64,000 bases of DNA from Massilia sp. PDC64 (GTDB lineage Bacteria > Pseudomonadota > Gammaproteobacteria > Burkholderiales > Burkholderiaceae_D): NCBI RefSeq assembly GCF_900101265.1, contig NZ_FMZS01000003.1:186001-250000 (forward strand). The letters are read 5' to 3'. How positions within the stretch are numbered: the stretch's first letter is position 1; each line of letters begins with the position of its first letter. Shown here piece by piece: positions 44,641-53,944 of this stretch. A program made the position numbers and the translations under genes. Under the pieces are notes generated by a model. It saw only the letters and a program-made list of their open reading frames with translations. It was not told where the DNA came from and ran no database searches.

Positions 44641-46959
44641 TCAGAAGTTCACCCGGAACTGCGCGCCGAAGTTGCGCGGTTCGTTGACGATACCCGTGAG
44701 GTTGTCGAAGTCGATCGCCGCCACCACCTGGATGCGGTTGGTGATGTTGCGGGCGAACGCGGCGACCTCGTACTTGCCGTTGTCCCACTTGTAGCCCACG
44801 CGCAGGCCGCCTTCCACCAGTGCCTTCGCCTTGTACTCCTTCGCTTCGTACAGGAACATGTTGTACGTGGTCCGGTACGACCAGTCCGTCAGCGCATACA
44901 GTTCACCCTCCGCCACCGGATGCGAATAGCGCAAGGTGAAGTTCGTCTGCCATTTAGGCGAACGGGGCAGCGGCAGGCCGTTCAGCTTCTGCGTGAACGG
45001 GAACGGGCCCGGCGTGCCGGTCGGGGTGCAGCCGTTCACGCCGTTCGTGTTCGGCTGGTTGCCGCACGTCTGCACGAACAGGTTCGGATCCTTGATTTCC
45101 GTGTCGTTGTAGCTGGCGCCGAGGCTCGCGCGCCAGTCGTCGGACAGGATCGCCTGGAAGTCCAGTTCCACGCCCTGGCCCGTCACCTTCTCGGCATTGA
45201 TCAGCTGGTTCATGTTGATCGTGCCGCTGCCGGCCGTCAGCTGCTTGTCCTTCACGCGGTACTGGAACGCCGTGGCGGACAGGCGCGCACGGCGGTCGAG
45301 CAGGTCGGCCTTGATGCCGGCTTCATACGACAACGCCTTTTCCGCACCCGCCAGCGACGGCTTGTCGCCCAGGCCGTTCAGGCGGCCCTGCATCGACGGG
45401 GCGCGGTAGCCGGTCGCCACGCGCGCGAACAGATTCGTGTCCGCGTCGAGCGCATAGGTCGCCGACGCATCCCAGCTCACGTTGTGCGAATCGCTGTGCA
45501 GCGGCAGCGGGCCGCTCGTCTTCGGCGGTTCGAAGCGCTGCGCGACGAAATCCTTGTTGTCGCTCGTGTAGCGCACGCCGCCGCGCAGTTTCAGCTGGTC
45601 GGAGACCTTGTAGTTCAGCGTGCCGAACACGGCCCACGAACGGGCGTCCTGGGTCTGCGTCGCGTAGGCGTCGTTCTGCGGATTGCCCGGCGCCAGGGTA
45701 TTGAAGCTGATCGAATCGATGCGGATGTGTTCGTTGAAATAGAACACGCCGGCCATCCATTGCAGCGGGTCCTTCGTGTTCGATTCCAGGCGGATTTCCT
45801 GCGTCGTCTGGTCGTGCTCGGGCAGCAGGTCGGCCGTCTCGACGGTGAACGGGATGAACGCGTTCTGGTTCGGATAATTCGGGCCCATCGGCGGGGCGTA
45901 CACGGCGCCGAAGCCGCCGTCGACGTCGCCGCGGCTGTAGAAGTACGCGTGCTCGTAACCCGTGATCGAGTGCAGGGTCATGCCGTCCAGGTCCCAGCGC
46001 AGGCGCAGGTTGGCGCCGCTCGTGCGCAAGGTCTGGTTGTTGCCGCCGTCGGTCGGGTAGCTGTCGTAGTCGAAGCCGTCGACGAGGCTGTTCGTGCCCT
46101 TCTTGATGATATTGGCGCGGAACAGGGTCGCATTGCCCTTCATGTCGCGGCCGTGGACATTGAACAGCGCGGAGAAGTCGCGCGTCGGCTTGAACAGCAG
46201 CTGGATGCGGGCGGCGTTGTCGTCGTAGCCTTCGAAGTCGCGCGTGTACGCGTTCGGCAGCGGATTGTGCACGCGGTTGTTACGGTGCTGCGATTGCAGC
46301 GACACGCGCAGGGCAGTCGTGTCCGACAGGGGGACGTTGTACGCGCCTTCCGCGTTGATCGTGCCGTAATTGCCGGCGCCGAGCACGGCATAGCCTTCCG
46401 TCTTCTTCAGCACCGGTTTCGCGGAATCGAACTTGATCACGCCGGCGGGCGAGTTGCGGCCGAACAGCGTCCCCTGCGGGCCGCGCAGCACTTCGACCTG
46501 GTCCACGTCGAACACGGGGAAGCCCTTCAGCATGGGGCTTTCCTGCACGATGTCGTCGACGACGAGGCCGACCGGCTGCGATGCGTTCAGGTCGAAGTCG
46601 GTATTGCCCTGGCCGCGGATGTAAAAGCGCGGGAACGAGCGGCCATAGTCCGATTCGACGTTCAGCGACGGCGAGCGGCCGGCCAGGAAGCGGATGTCGG
46701 CGCCGCCGGACGTCAGCACGTCCAGCTTTTCGCCCTTGATGGCGGTGACCGACATCGGGACTTCCTTGAGGTTCTCGGCGCGCCGCTGGGCGGTCACGAT
46801 CACGGTTTCCAGGCGCTGGCCGGAGGATTTGGCGGGGGCGGTGTCTTGTGCGGTCGCGTCCTGGTCGGGTTCGTCGGCCAGGGCGATGATGGGAAATGCG
46901 CTCGTCACGGCGGCGGCGAGCAGCGTGCGGGCGAACATGCGGGTGGGGCGTACGCTCAT
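44641..46959 (-). CDS. TonB-dependent outer-membrane receptor
   Basis: A 772-residue receptor. Signal peptide (1-28, near ALA), TonB-box-like ETVIVTAQRR, plug (about 55-170; FPRFYIRGQGNTDF, VDDIVQE, VEVLRGPQGTLFGRN) and a large barrel ending in FRVNF with C-terminal Phe. The plug block VEVLRGPQGTLFG is diagnostic of the family. The substrate is unknown; the style resembles general carbohydrate/siderophore receptors of Massilia-type genomes. ATG 46959 follows GAAGAGATCC. No adjacent FecIR regulators. Confidence 0.93.
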   Translation of the reverse strand: MSVRPTRMFARTLLAAAVTSAFPIIALADEPDQDATAQDTAPAKSSGQRLETVIVTAQRRAENLKEVPMSVTAIKGEKLDVLTSGGADIRFLAGRSPSLNVESDYGRSFPRFYIRGQGNTDFDLNASQPVGLVVDDIVQESPMLKGFPVFDVDQVEVLRGPQGTLFGRNSPAGVIKFDSAKPVLKKTEGYAVLGAGNYGTINAEGAYNVPLSDTTALRVSLQSQHRNNRVHNPLPNAYTRDFEGYDDNAARIQLLFKPTRDFSALFNVHGRDMKGNATLFRANIIKKGTNSLVDGFDYDSYPTDGGNNQTLRTSGANLRLRWDLDGMTLHSITGYEHAYFYSRGDVDGGFGAVYAPPMGPNYPNQNAFIPFTVETADLLPEHDQTTQEIRLESNTKDPLQWMAGVFYFNEHIRIDSISFNTLAPGNPQNDAYATQTQDARSWAVFGTLNYKVSDQLKLRGGVRYTSDNKDFVAQRFEPPKTSGPLPLHSDSHNVSWDASATYALDADTNLFARVATGYRAPSMQGRLNGLGDKPSLAGAEKALSYEAGIKADLLDRRARLSATAFQYRVKDKQLTAGSGTINMNQLINAEKVTGQGVELDFQAILSDDWRASLGASYNDTEIKDPNLFVQTCGNQPNTNGVNGCTPTGTPGPFPFTQKLNGLPLPRSPKWQTNFTLRYSHPVAEGELYALTDWSYRTTYNMFLYEAKEYKAKALVEGGLRVGYKWDNGKYEVAAFARNITNRIQVVAAIDFDNLTGIVNEPRNFGAQFRVNF

Positions 46960-47267
46960 GTGGATCTCTTCCTTATCTTGGTGCTTGTTTTTATTGTCTT
47001 TGTCATTTGGCAAAGATTACTCATCCTAGCAGTAAAGACATTTGGAAAAGATGACGATGTATATATTTTGAAAACGTATAAATTGCTTAACTAAACGGTA
47101 TTTGCGTGCGTCGATCAACTGTTGCATATTGACGGGTTCGCGTTCACGATCGTATTTGCGGATTCCAGAGAGAGGGCGGCGGTGAAGGTCGCCGCCGGGC
47201 ATCGAGCAGCGTGCCCGGCGTATGATTCAAGCAACATTTCGCCTGTTGTTAATGGCCAACACCCACG
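46960..47267. other. Intergenic region with two hairpins and no gene
   Basis: This 308-bp region is AT-rich near the receptor start and GC-rich near 47170-47220. It contains GGCGGCG-N8-CGCCGCC and GGGCA-N10-TGCCC hairpins, just beyond the minus-strand stop at 47268. They could end that gene's transcript, but no U-run is seen. No plausible open reading frame. Confidence 0.5.
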
Positions 47268-48191
47268 TTAGTTCTGGAGGTCCGGCGGAATGTCGTAGCT
47301 GAAGGTCTTGGTGTCGAACACCAGCTTCCAGGTCTGTGCTTCGACCGGCTTGTCGTCCAGCGTGCCGCCCGCCGTCACCGTGATGGGCACGGGGATGTTG
47401 CCGTTGACGGTGGCCGTGCGGTAAGTCCAGCGGCGTTTGTCGCAGCGGGCCGGCGGTATGCCCCCGTCGTCCCCGTCCTCCGTGTTCGCCACCTGCGCCA
47501 GCCAGGCGTCGTACGCGGCCTTTGCGTCCTCGCAGGACCCCTCCGGTTTCGCGTCGCGCGCGGCGAGGAATTCGCCCAGCACGGCGATCTGGCCGTCGTG
47601 CGGTGCCAGCACCGTGTTCATCGTCACGACGGCGTTGCTGTCCGGATCGGCATCCCAGCGCGTCTTGACGACCCAGCCCCACAGGTTGTCGCTCAGGGCT
47701 TCGAAGCGGACCTGTTCGGGCTTGACGGGTGCGGTCGACAGGAAGCGGATCTGCGTATTTTCCTGGGCCAGGCCATCCTTGCCGTCCGGGTGCACGTAGA
47801 ACACGCCATAGACCGCCTGGCCGTCGCCGTTCACGGCAGCGCCGCTGGCGACGAAGTACAGCTCGTCACCGGCCGCCCCATCCGGAATCTTCGTGTGCTG
47901 CACGACGCGCATCAGGTACGTCACATTGTCGTCGCCCACGTACAGCCAACCTTTTTTCGCGGCGGAGTATTTGCCGTAGGTCTGGTTCATGACGTCGTCG
48001 ATGACGGCTTCTTCGTCGATCGCGACGCGTTTGTGCGCGTCCTGCGCGTGCAGCCACCAGGCCAGCCCGACCAGGGCCAGGGCGAGCGCGCCGACCGCGG
48101 CCAGCACGTACAGCACGGCGCGGCCCCAGCGGCGGGGCGGCCGGGCAGGGTGGACGAGCGTGGCGGCGGCCGGTTCCTTCAGGTCTTCCAT
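47268..48191 (-). CDS. Hypothetical single-pass membrane-anchored protein
   Basis: A 307-residue protein not recognised. It has one predicted membrane helix (about 25-47, VLYVLAAVGALALALVGLA) preceded by a basic cytoplasmic tail. A large extracytoplasmic domain follows with two Cys pairs (GSCEDAK, PPARCDKRRW), which may form disulfides. The mature domain contains beta-rich segments (WLYVGDDNVTYLMRVV) and a C-terminal KTFSYDIPPDL. ATG 48191 is preceded by GAGGAT. Function is unknown; a periplasmic role is inferred. Confidence 0.72.
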   Translation of the reverse strand: MEDLKEPAAATLVHPARPPRRWGRAVLYVLAAVGALALALVGLAWWLHAQDAHKRVAIDEEAVIDDVMNQTYGKYSAAKKGWLYVGDDNVTYLMRVVQHTKIPDGAAGDELYFVASGAAVNGDGQAVYGVFYVHPDGKDGLAQENTQIRFLSTAPVKPEQVRFEALSDNLWGWVVKTRWDADPDSNAVVTMNTVLAPHDGQIAVLGEFLAARDAKPEGSCEDAKAAYDAWLAQVANTEDGDDGGIPPARCDKRRWTYRTATVNGNIPVPITVTAGGTLDDKPVEAQTWKLVFDTKTFSYDIPPDLQN

Positions 48192-48270
48192 GACATCCTC
48201 AAAAGTGAAAAATCGAAAATGCTAAATTGCAATTTCCGAATTTTACATTAGCGAGGAGGAATGTTGTAAA

Positions 48271-48304
48271 GAGAAAAACAAAACGCCCGCACAAGGGCGG
48301 GCGT
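48271..48304 (-). terminator. Rho-independent terminator of the REC-GGDEF gene
   Basis: On the minus strand the arms ACGCCCGC and GCGGGCGT (8 bp) close a 6-nt loop, followed immediately by a T-rich run (TTTTGTTTTTC). It is 21 bp past the stop of the minus-strand REC-GGDEF gene. Confidence 0.9.
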
Positions 48305-48325
48305 CGTGTTGCTGCGGCGGTACTG

Positions 48326-49351
48326 TCAACGGTGCTGCACCAGCTCCGGCGACGGCGCGACGGCCGGGGTGGCGGGCGGCGGCGGCATCGTCGGCTTGAC
48401 GGCCAGCGCGGCCTGGCGCGCGGCGCTGCCGTTGGCGCAGTAGCGGTTCTTGCCGGCGCGTTTCGCTTCGTACAGCGCATAGTCGGCGATGCTGATCAGG
48501 TCGACGACGTTCTCGGCGTCGTCCGGATACAGGCTGATGCCGATACTGGTCGACAGTTGCAGGGTCAGGTCGTTGATGAAGAACGGTTCCGACAGCGCTT
48601 CGACGAGCTTGGCGGCCGGTCCCTGCGCATCGGCCAGGCTGTGCACGTCGGCCAGCAGGACGATGAATTCGTCGCCGCCCAGGCGCGCCACCGTGTCTTC
48701 CTTGCGCGAGTTCGACAGCAGCCGCTGCGACACCATCTTGAGGATTTCGTCGCCGTAGGCGTGACCGTACGTGTCGTTGATCGCCTTGAAGCCGTCCAGG
48801 TCGAGGTACATGACCGCGGCCTTGTGATGGTTGCGGTTGGCGTGCTGCAGGGCCGTTTCGATGCGGTCTTCCAGCAGGCGGCGGTTCGGCAGGCCGGTGA
48901 GGGCGTCGTGCAGCGCCAGTTCCTGCTGGGCGCGGCTGTACTGGGCCAGTTCCTTGTACAGCAGGCGCACTTCCAGCATGTTATGGATGCGCTTGTGCAC
49001 TTCGAGCAGGTCGAACGGCTTGCTGATGAAATCGCGCGCACCCGCTTCCAGCGCGGCGATCTTGAAACTTGGTTGCGCCGTCAGGGCGAGCACGGGCAGG
49101 TAACCGCCCTGTTCGATTTCCTTCAGGCCTTTCATGACCTGGAAACCGTTCAGGCCCGGCATTTGCAGGTCGAGCAGGATCAGGTCGTAGTTGTGTTCGC
49201 GATGCAGCGGGCACACCTGTTCCGGCAGCATCGTCGAACTGACGTCGGTGTAGCCTTCCTCGCGCAATATCTCTTCCATCAATTCGATATTGTCGGGGGA
49301 ATCATCTACGACCAGGATCTTCGCGTTCAGGATGTCTTGTCGGCTGGGCAT
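48326..49351 (-). CDS. Response regulator with diguanylate cyclase output (REC-GGDEF)
   Basis: A 341-residue protein. The receiver (about 10-125; Asp61 in LLDLQMPGLNGF, TAQPS, FISKPF) joins a GGDEF domain (about 145-310) with intact GGDEF 224-228 and an RxxD inhibitory site (RKED, 215-218). This resembles PleD/WspR-like cyclases: phosphorylation promotes dimerisation and c-di-GMP synthesis. Its C-terminal Pro-rich tail is not conserved. ATG 49351 was chosen after a GAGAG site; a TTG at 49366 is possible. It probably reports to one of the hybrid kinases nearby. Confidence 0.93.
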   Translation of the reverse strand: MPSRQDILNAKILVVDDSPDNIELMEEILREEGYTDVSSTMLPEQVCPLHREHNYDLILLDLQMPGLNGFQVMKGLKEIEQGGYLPVLALTAQPSFKIAALEAGARDFISKPFDLLEVHKRIHNMLEVRLLYKELAQYSRAQQELALHDALTGLPNRRLLEDRIETALQHANRNHHKAAVMYLDLDGFKAINDTYGHAYGDEILKMVSQRLLSNSRKEDTVARLGGDEFIVLLADVHSLADAQGPAAKLVEALSEPFFINDLTLQLSTSIGISLYPDDAENVVDLISIADYALYEAKRAGKNRYCANGSAARQAALAVKPTMPPPPATPAVAPSPELVQHR

Positions 49352-49505
49352 GCGTACTCTCGTCAAATCAAGGCTGGCATTAACTGTTCCTTAACAAATA
49401 CCAGCTCTAGCACAACATTTCATAGTCTAGCAAAACCCCGAGAATTTCTTGTAGGACAGCGCCGCGTCCTTGGGTAGGAACATCTTTCGTATTACCGGGT
49501 ACCTA

Positions 49506-52500
49506 CTAGCGTACGCCATTTCTGCCCGCCGTGGATGCGGCAGCACGATTCACGAGGGGGGCGGAAGGGCCGACGACCGATGCAACTGTTGCAATTAGTT
49601 CACTCGGCTCGACCGGTTTGGAGATGTGCGCCGAGAACCCGGCCTCCAGGGCGCTGAGACGGTCTTCCGAACGGGCGAATGCCGTCAGGGCGATGGCCGG
49701 GACCTGGCTGCCTTCCTCGCGTCCCAGGTGGCGCACCCAGTCGAGCAGTTCGAAGCCGTCCACTTCCGGCATGCCGAGGTCGCTGATCAGGAGGTTCGGT
49801 ACCCGTTCCTTGAACAGGGCGAAGGCGTCGCGCGCGCTGGCGGCGATGCGGACGGACGCGCCGCAATCGCTCAGGATGCGCTTGATCAGTTCGCGCGCGT
49901 CGCGGTCGTCGTCGACGACGAGCACGTTGACGCCCGACAGGTCGAGCACCGTCATTTCCGGCGTGGCCGGCGTCGGCAGGATCATGGCGGCGCGCGCGCT
50001 GCGCGTCGCCGGCGGCTGCTGCTTGGCGAGCGGTAGTTCGATGGTGAAGCTCGCACCCTTGCCCTCGCCGGCGCTCTCGGCGCGAACGGTGCCGCCGTGC
50101 TGCTCGATCAGGTGCTTGACGATGGCGAGGCCCAGGCCGAGGCCGCCGTGGCGCCGCGTCATCGATGCGTCCGCCTGGCGGAAGCGTTCGAAGACGTGGG
50201 TGATGAATTCCGGCCGGATGCCGACGCCGTTGTCGCGCACGGTGATGGCGACGTTGGCGTCGTTGCGGGCCAGTTCGATGGCGACGCGGCCGTCGCGCGG
50301 CGTGAACTTGATCGCGTTCGACAGCAGGTTCCACACGACCTGCTGCAGGCGTGCCGGATCGCCCGCGACGAGGCCCGGATCGGCCGCGTACTGCTTGTCG
50401 ATGCGGATGTTTTTCGCATCGGCGGCGGGGCGCACCGTCTCGACGGCCGCGTCGATGAAGCTCGCGGGCGCCACGGCCTGCATGTCGAGCAAGACCTTGC
50501 CGGACGTGATGCGGCTCATGTCGAGCAGGTCTTCGATCAGCTGGGCCTGGGCGCGGGCGTTGCGCTCGATCGTCTGCAAGCCTTTCTGCAGGTCGTTCTG
50601 GTCGCGGCTGCCGCGCCGCAGGACTTGCGCCCAGCCGAGGATCGCCGACAGCGGCGTGCGCAATTCATGCGACAGCGTGGCGAGGAATTCGTCCTTCATC
50701 TGGCTCGTGCGCTCCGCTTCGGCGCGTGCCTGGCGTTCGCTTTCGAGCAGCACCTTGCGCTCCTCGGCGGCCCGCTGGGCGGCTTCGTACAGGCGGACGT
50801 TGTCGATCGCGACGGCGGCCTGGGCCGCGATGCCGCGCACGATGAGCTCCGTGCGTTCGGTGAACACGTCCGGCTCCGGATGCCCGAAGAACATGGTGCC
50901 GAGCAACTCGCCGGAATGGCCCACGACGGGCACGGCAAGATAGCTGCGCACGGCCGGGTGGCCCGCGGGCAGGCCCGTATGCAGGCCGAACGGCGTGCCC
51001 TCGTGCAACCGGGCATCACGCGTGACGTCGCCGGAGCGGATCACGCCGGCCGGATGGGCCAGCAGGCCCGGGCCGAACAGGCCGTTGGGGCCGGATTCGC
51101 CGAACGCCTCGAACCCGACGGGACTGCCGCCGGACACGGTGTACAAGGTGAACAGGTTGTTCGCATCAGCATCCATGCCGTCATTGCGGCCGTGATACAG
51201 GAACGCGCCCTGGCGCGCGCCGGCGATGCCGGTGGCGGCGTCCGTCGCGGCCTGCAGCAGCGAGCGCAGGTCGCGCGTGGACGCGAGCGCGCTGCCGGTG
51301 CTGTTGAGCAGTTCGAGGACGTGCGATTCGTCGCGCAGGGCCTGCTCGGCGCGCTTGACCTCGTCGACGTCCGTGTTCGTGCCGAACCAGCGCAGGACCT
51401 TGCCGTGCCGGTCGCGGACAGGGTTGACGCGCGTGAGGAACCAGCGGTACTTGCCGTCCGCGCCGCGGATCGGGTATTCCATTTCGAACGGGTCGCCGCT
51501 CTTGAGGCTGGCATTCCAGCGCTCCAGCATGGCCGGCAGGACCGTCGGCTCGACGGTCGTTTGCCAGCCCCAGCCGACGACCTGGTCGGGCGTCGTGCCC
51601 GTGTATTCGAACCAGCGTTCGTTGAACCAGACGATGGCGCCGTCGGCCTGCGCCATCCAGGCCAGCTGCGGAATCGTATTGGCCAGCGCGCGCAGCACTT
51701 CTTCGCTCTGGCGCAGGGCGTCGGCGGCGCTGCGGCGGGCCGTCACGTCCTGCACGACGCCGGTCATGCCGAGCACGCCTTCACGGCGCGCCTGGTCGGC
51801 GTAATCGGCGCGGCCCACGAGCGCCACCCAGCGCGGTTCCCCGTTCGGGCCCGGCAGGCGGCATTCCAGTTCGAGGTCGCTGTGGCCGGCAAACGCCTGC
51901 AGCACGGCACGGCGCACGCTTTCGCGGTCGCCCGGGTCGAGGCGGGCGCGCAGTTCGCTCCACGCGAGCGGTTGCTCCGCCGGCAGGCCGAAGATGGCCG
52001 CCGCCCGTTCGCCCAGCATCACGCGGTCGCTGGCGGCGTCCCAGCGCCAGTCGCCCAGGCGGCCCGCGGCCAGCGCTACCTGCAGCCGGCTGTTGCCTTG
52101 CTGCAGGGCCTGCTGGTCGGCCTTGCGGCGGTTGATGTCCTGGAAGTACAGGGTCAGGCCGTCCGGCGACGGATGGGCGCGCACCTCGAACCACCGCTTC
52201 AGGGCCGGCCAGAAGAATTCCTGGATCGCCGTCTCGCGGCTGACCATGGCGCGCCGGTAGACGGTTTCGAGCATGCTGCCGCGCAATTCCGGGAACGAGG
52301 CCCACAGGTCGTGGCCGACGAGGCTGGGACGGGTCTTTTGCAGGGGCGCGAGCATCTCCAGCGCGCGCCCGTTGATGTACATGATGCGCCAGTGATGGTC
52401 GACCGCGCAGAAGCCGTCGACCAGGCTTTCGAGCATGTTTTCCATGCGCGCGTTGGCCAGGCGCAGGGCTTCGCGCGCTTCCTGCAGTTCGCGCGCGGTC

Positions 52501-52562
52501 GCGGCCGCGGCAGCAGCGGGCTGCGCGGAGGGATGCCGCAGCTCGTCGCGCTCGTCGTTCAC
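49506..52562 (-). CDS. Large PAS-PAS-PAS-GAF-HisKA-HATPase-REC hybrid histidine kinase
   Basis: A 1018-residue cytoplasmic hybrid kinase. Three PAS segments (about 50-170, 180-300 and 305-430; DWRWDAASDRVM, FNERWFEYTGTTPDQVVGWGW), a GAF domain (about 440-610; ARQGAFLYH and AVPVVGHSGELLGTMFFG), HisKA (SHELRTPLSAILGW), ATPase (NLLSNAIKFTPRDG, GLGLGLAIVKHL) and a receiver (VNVLVVDDDRDAR, ISDLGMPEVDG, HISKPV) are in order. GTG 52562 follows GGGAGG by 7 nt. It overlaps a 34-codon upstream ORF by GTGA. Likely signals: redox, light or small molecules through PAS/GAF; not determinable. Confidence 0.93.
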   Translation of the reverse strand: MNDERDELRHPSAQPAAAAAATARELQEAREALRLANARMENMLESLVDGFCAVDHHWRIMYINGRALEMLAPLQKTRPSLVGHDLWASFPELRGSMLETVYRRAMVSRETAIQEFFWPALKRWFEVRAHPSPDGLTLYFQDINRRKADQQALQQGNSRLQVALAAGRLGDWRWDAASDRVMLGERAAAIFGLPAEQPLAWSELRARLDPGDRESVRRAVLQAFAGHSDLELECRLPGPNGEPRWVALVGRADYADQARREGVLGMTGVVQDVTARRSAADALRQSEEVLRALANTIPQLAWMAQADGAIVWFNERWFEYTGTTPDQVVGWGWQTTVEPTVLPAMLERWNASLKSGDPFEMEYPIRGADGKYRWFLTRVNPVRDRHGKVLRWFGTNTDVDEVKRAEQALRDESHVLELLNSTGSALASTRDLRSLLQAATDAATGIAGARQGAFLYHGRNDGMDADANNLFTLYTVSGGSPVGFEAFGESGPNGLFGPGLLAHPAGVIRSGDVTRDARLHEGTPFGLHTGLPAGHPAVRSYLAVPVVGHSGELLGTMFFGHPEPDVFTERTELIVRGIAAQAAVAIDNVRLYEAAQRAAEERKVLLESERQARAEAERTSQMKDEFLATLSHELRTPLSAILGWAQVLRRGSRDQNDLQKGLQTIERNARAQAQLIEDLLDMSRITSGKVLLDMQAVAPASFIDAAVETVRPAADAKNIRIDKQYAADPGLVAGDPARLQQVVWNLLSNAIKFTPRDGRVAIELARNDANVAITVRDNGVGIRPEFITHVFERFRQADASMTRRHGGLGLGLAIVKHLIEQHGGTVRAESAGEGKGASFTIELPLAKQQPPATRSARAAMILPTPATPEMTVLDLSGVNVLVVDDDRDARELIKRILSDCGASVRIAASARDAFALFKERVPNLLISDLGMPEVDGFELLDWVRHLGREEGSQVPAIALTAFARSEDRLSALEAGFSAHISKPVEPSELIATVASVVGPSAPLVNRAAASTAGRNGVR

Positions 52563-52663
52563 CGTACGCCTCCCTGCGAGATCACCGCGGACGGCGCCAG
52601 GTCGAGCTTGTCCGTCTGCTCGGAGGGGCGGGGTGCACTGCCGGTGGGCTCGAAATCGATCAT
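52559..52663 (-). CDS. 34-codon ORF coupled to the large hybrid kinase
   Basis: The frame MIDFEPTGSAPRPSEQTDKL and a further 14 residues (ending VISQGGVR) ends at TGA that overlaps the kinase GTG (GTGA). Such overlaps usually mean translational coupling. The ribosome site for ATG 52663 is weak and there is no homology. It may be a tiny regulatory ORF or chance. Low confidence. Confidence 0.3.
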   Translation of the reverse strand: MIDFEPTGSAPRPSEQTDKLDLAPSAVISQGGVR

Positions 52664-52795
52664 CGTGTTGGGCTCTGCGCGCGCGACCGTGGTGCCCCGC
52701 AGAATGCCCGGACACGTCCGTCCACGGCGCGTAACGAGCCGTACACCGATTCTAGCCCAGCCCGGGCGCTTTGTCGTACACCTTTGGACCATCGT

Positions 52796-53629
52796 TCAGG
52801 TGCGCACCGGCAGCGGGTGTGCCACCTTGTCGAGAGCCTGCTGCAACTGGTCCAGCTCGTAGGGTTTCTGCAGCGACAGATACGGGAACTCCACGTGGCG
52901 CAGCAGGGTGTCGCCATATCCCGACGCAAAGATCACCCGCATCGACGGCGCCTGCGTCACGGCCTGGCGCGCCAGGTCGACGCCGGACATGCCCGGCAGG
53001 CTGACGTCCGTGAACAACACGTCGTACTGGCCGGCCGCAAGGCGCGCCAGCGCGTCGTTCGGGTGGCCGACACCGTCCGCCTCGTGGCCGAAGGCGCGCA
53101 GCATTTCGCATACCAGGTACTGCGAGTCGACGTTGTCTTCGACGACGAGGATGCGCAAGGGGCCGGTCGCCTCGGCCGGGGCTTCTACCACGGGCGCGGC
53201 GGGCGCCAGCGCGCACAGCACGCCCGCAACGGCCTCGCCGTCGGCCCGCAGGGGCGTGAAATACAGGTCGTAGTGGCCGCTGCCGCCTTCGGCGCCCGCG
53301 AACATGAGGTTGCGGTCGGCGGCATAAGCGGCCTCGCCGTTCCAGGCGCGCTGCAGTTCGTCGCCCGCGACCGCCAGCGGGGGCGGCATCACGGGCGGCA
53401 CGTTGCCGCCGGGGACCCGTCCGTACGCCGGTCCGGCCAGCGCGCCATAAGCGTCGTTGAACAGGACCGTCATGTCCCGTCCCCACACCAGCAGCAGGGG
53501 CAGCGGTGTGTTGAACATGACATCGGCGGCCAGCCTCAACGCCTGTGGCCATCGCTGCGGATCGCCGAGCCGGGAAGCGGACCAGTCATAGGAACTGGAG
53601 GAGTGTGCGGACCTGCCGGGATGGAGCAT
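52796..53629 (-). CDS. PAS-like plus receiver domain protein
   Basis: A 277-residue protein. A PAS-like N-terminal sensor (about 12-145; SRLGDPQRWPQALRLAADVMFNTPLPLLLVWGRDM in blocks, LFNDAYGALAG) is followed by a linker and a full receiver (about 155-270; VVEDNVDSQYLVCEML, FTDVSLPGMSGVDLA with phosphoacceptor Asp, FASGYG, LQKPY). No output domain. It is likely a phosphorelay component working with the hybrid kinases. ATG 53629 lacks a strong ribosome site, so the start is uncertain; a TTG at 53719 extends it by 30 codons. Confidence 0.82.
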   Translation of the reverse strand: MLHPGRSAHSSSSYDWSASRLGDPQRWPQALRLAADVMFNTPLPLLLVWGRDMTVLFNDAYGALAGPAYGRVPGGNVPPVMPPPLAVAGDELQRAWNGEAAYAADRNLMFAGAEGGSGHYDLYFTPLRADGEAVAGVLCALAPAAPVVEAPAEATGPLRILVVEDNVDSQYLVCEMLRAFGHEADGVGHPNDALARLAAGQYDVLFTDVSLPGMSGVDLARQAVTQAPSMRVIFASGYGDTLLRHVEFPYLSLQKPYELDQLQQALDKVAHPLPVRT

Positions 53630-53827
53630 AGCGCGGTAAATATTGTTATCTAAACGAAAAGAGGATGCATCGTACACCAAATCCGCAGCAGGGGGCGGCA
53701 CGACTGCGTGCCCTGTCAAGAGTCGGAAAATACGCTACGAGGGTCGTAAAAGAACAACAGCGTAACAACATCGCGCACGACCGATATTGCACCACAGCAT
53801 AGGATGCGCCCTGCGGGGCGTCGGGGC

Positions 53828-53856
53828 AAAAAAAAAGCCCGCTGCGGGAGCGGGCT
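53828..53856 (-). terminator. Rho-independent terminator (minus strand) with nine-U run
   Basis: On the minus strand AGCCCGCT and AGCGGGCT pair (8 bp) around CCCGC, followed by nine T residues. No annotated gene ends just upstream on this strand, so it probably terminates the candidate small RNA listed separately. The opposite side lacks a T-run. Confidence 0.85.
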
Positions 53857-53944
53857 GAATCTATCCTTGGAGGAGAATAGAGGAGACAGGTTCATAATGC
53901 TGCATCGCAAAAAAGAAATCCAATTTAGATTTGCAATATCTGCC
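53828..53944 (-). ncRNA. Candidate small regulatory RNA, anti-Shine-Dalgarno rich
   Basis: On the minus strand, -35-like TTGAAG (53981-53976) and -10-like TATAAA (53956-53951) with a 19-bp spacer predict a start near 53944. The RNA would be about 117 nt, ending at a strong U9 terminator. The unpaired middle contains CTCCTC and CTCCTCC (minus-strand 53885-53880 and 53875-53869), complementary to ribosome binding sites. No reading frame in the region looks genuine, although a plus-strand AGGAGA...ATG could mimic one. Expression and Hfq binding are not shown. Confidence 0.5.
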
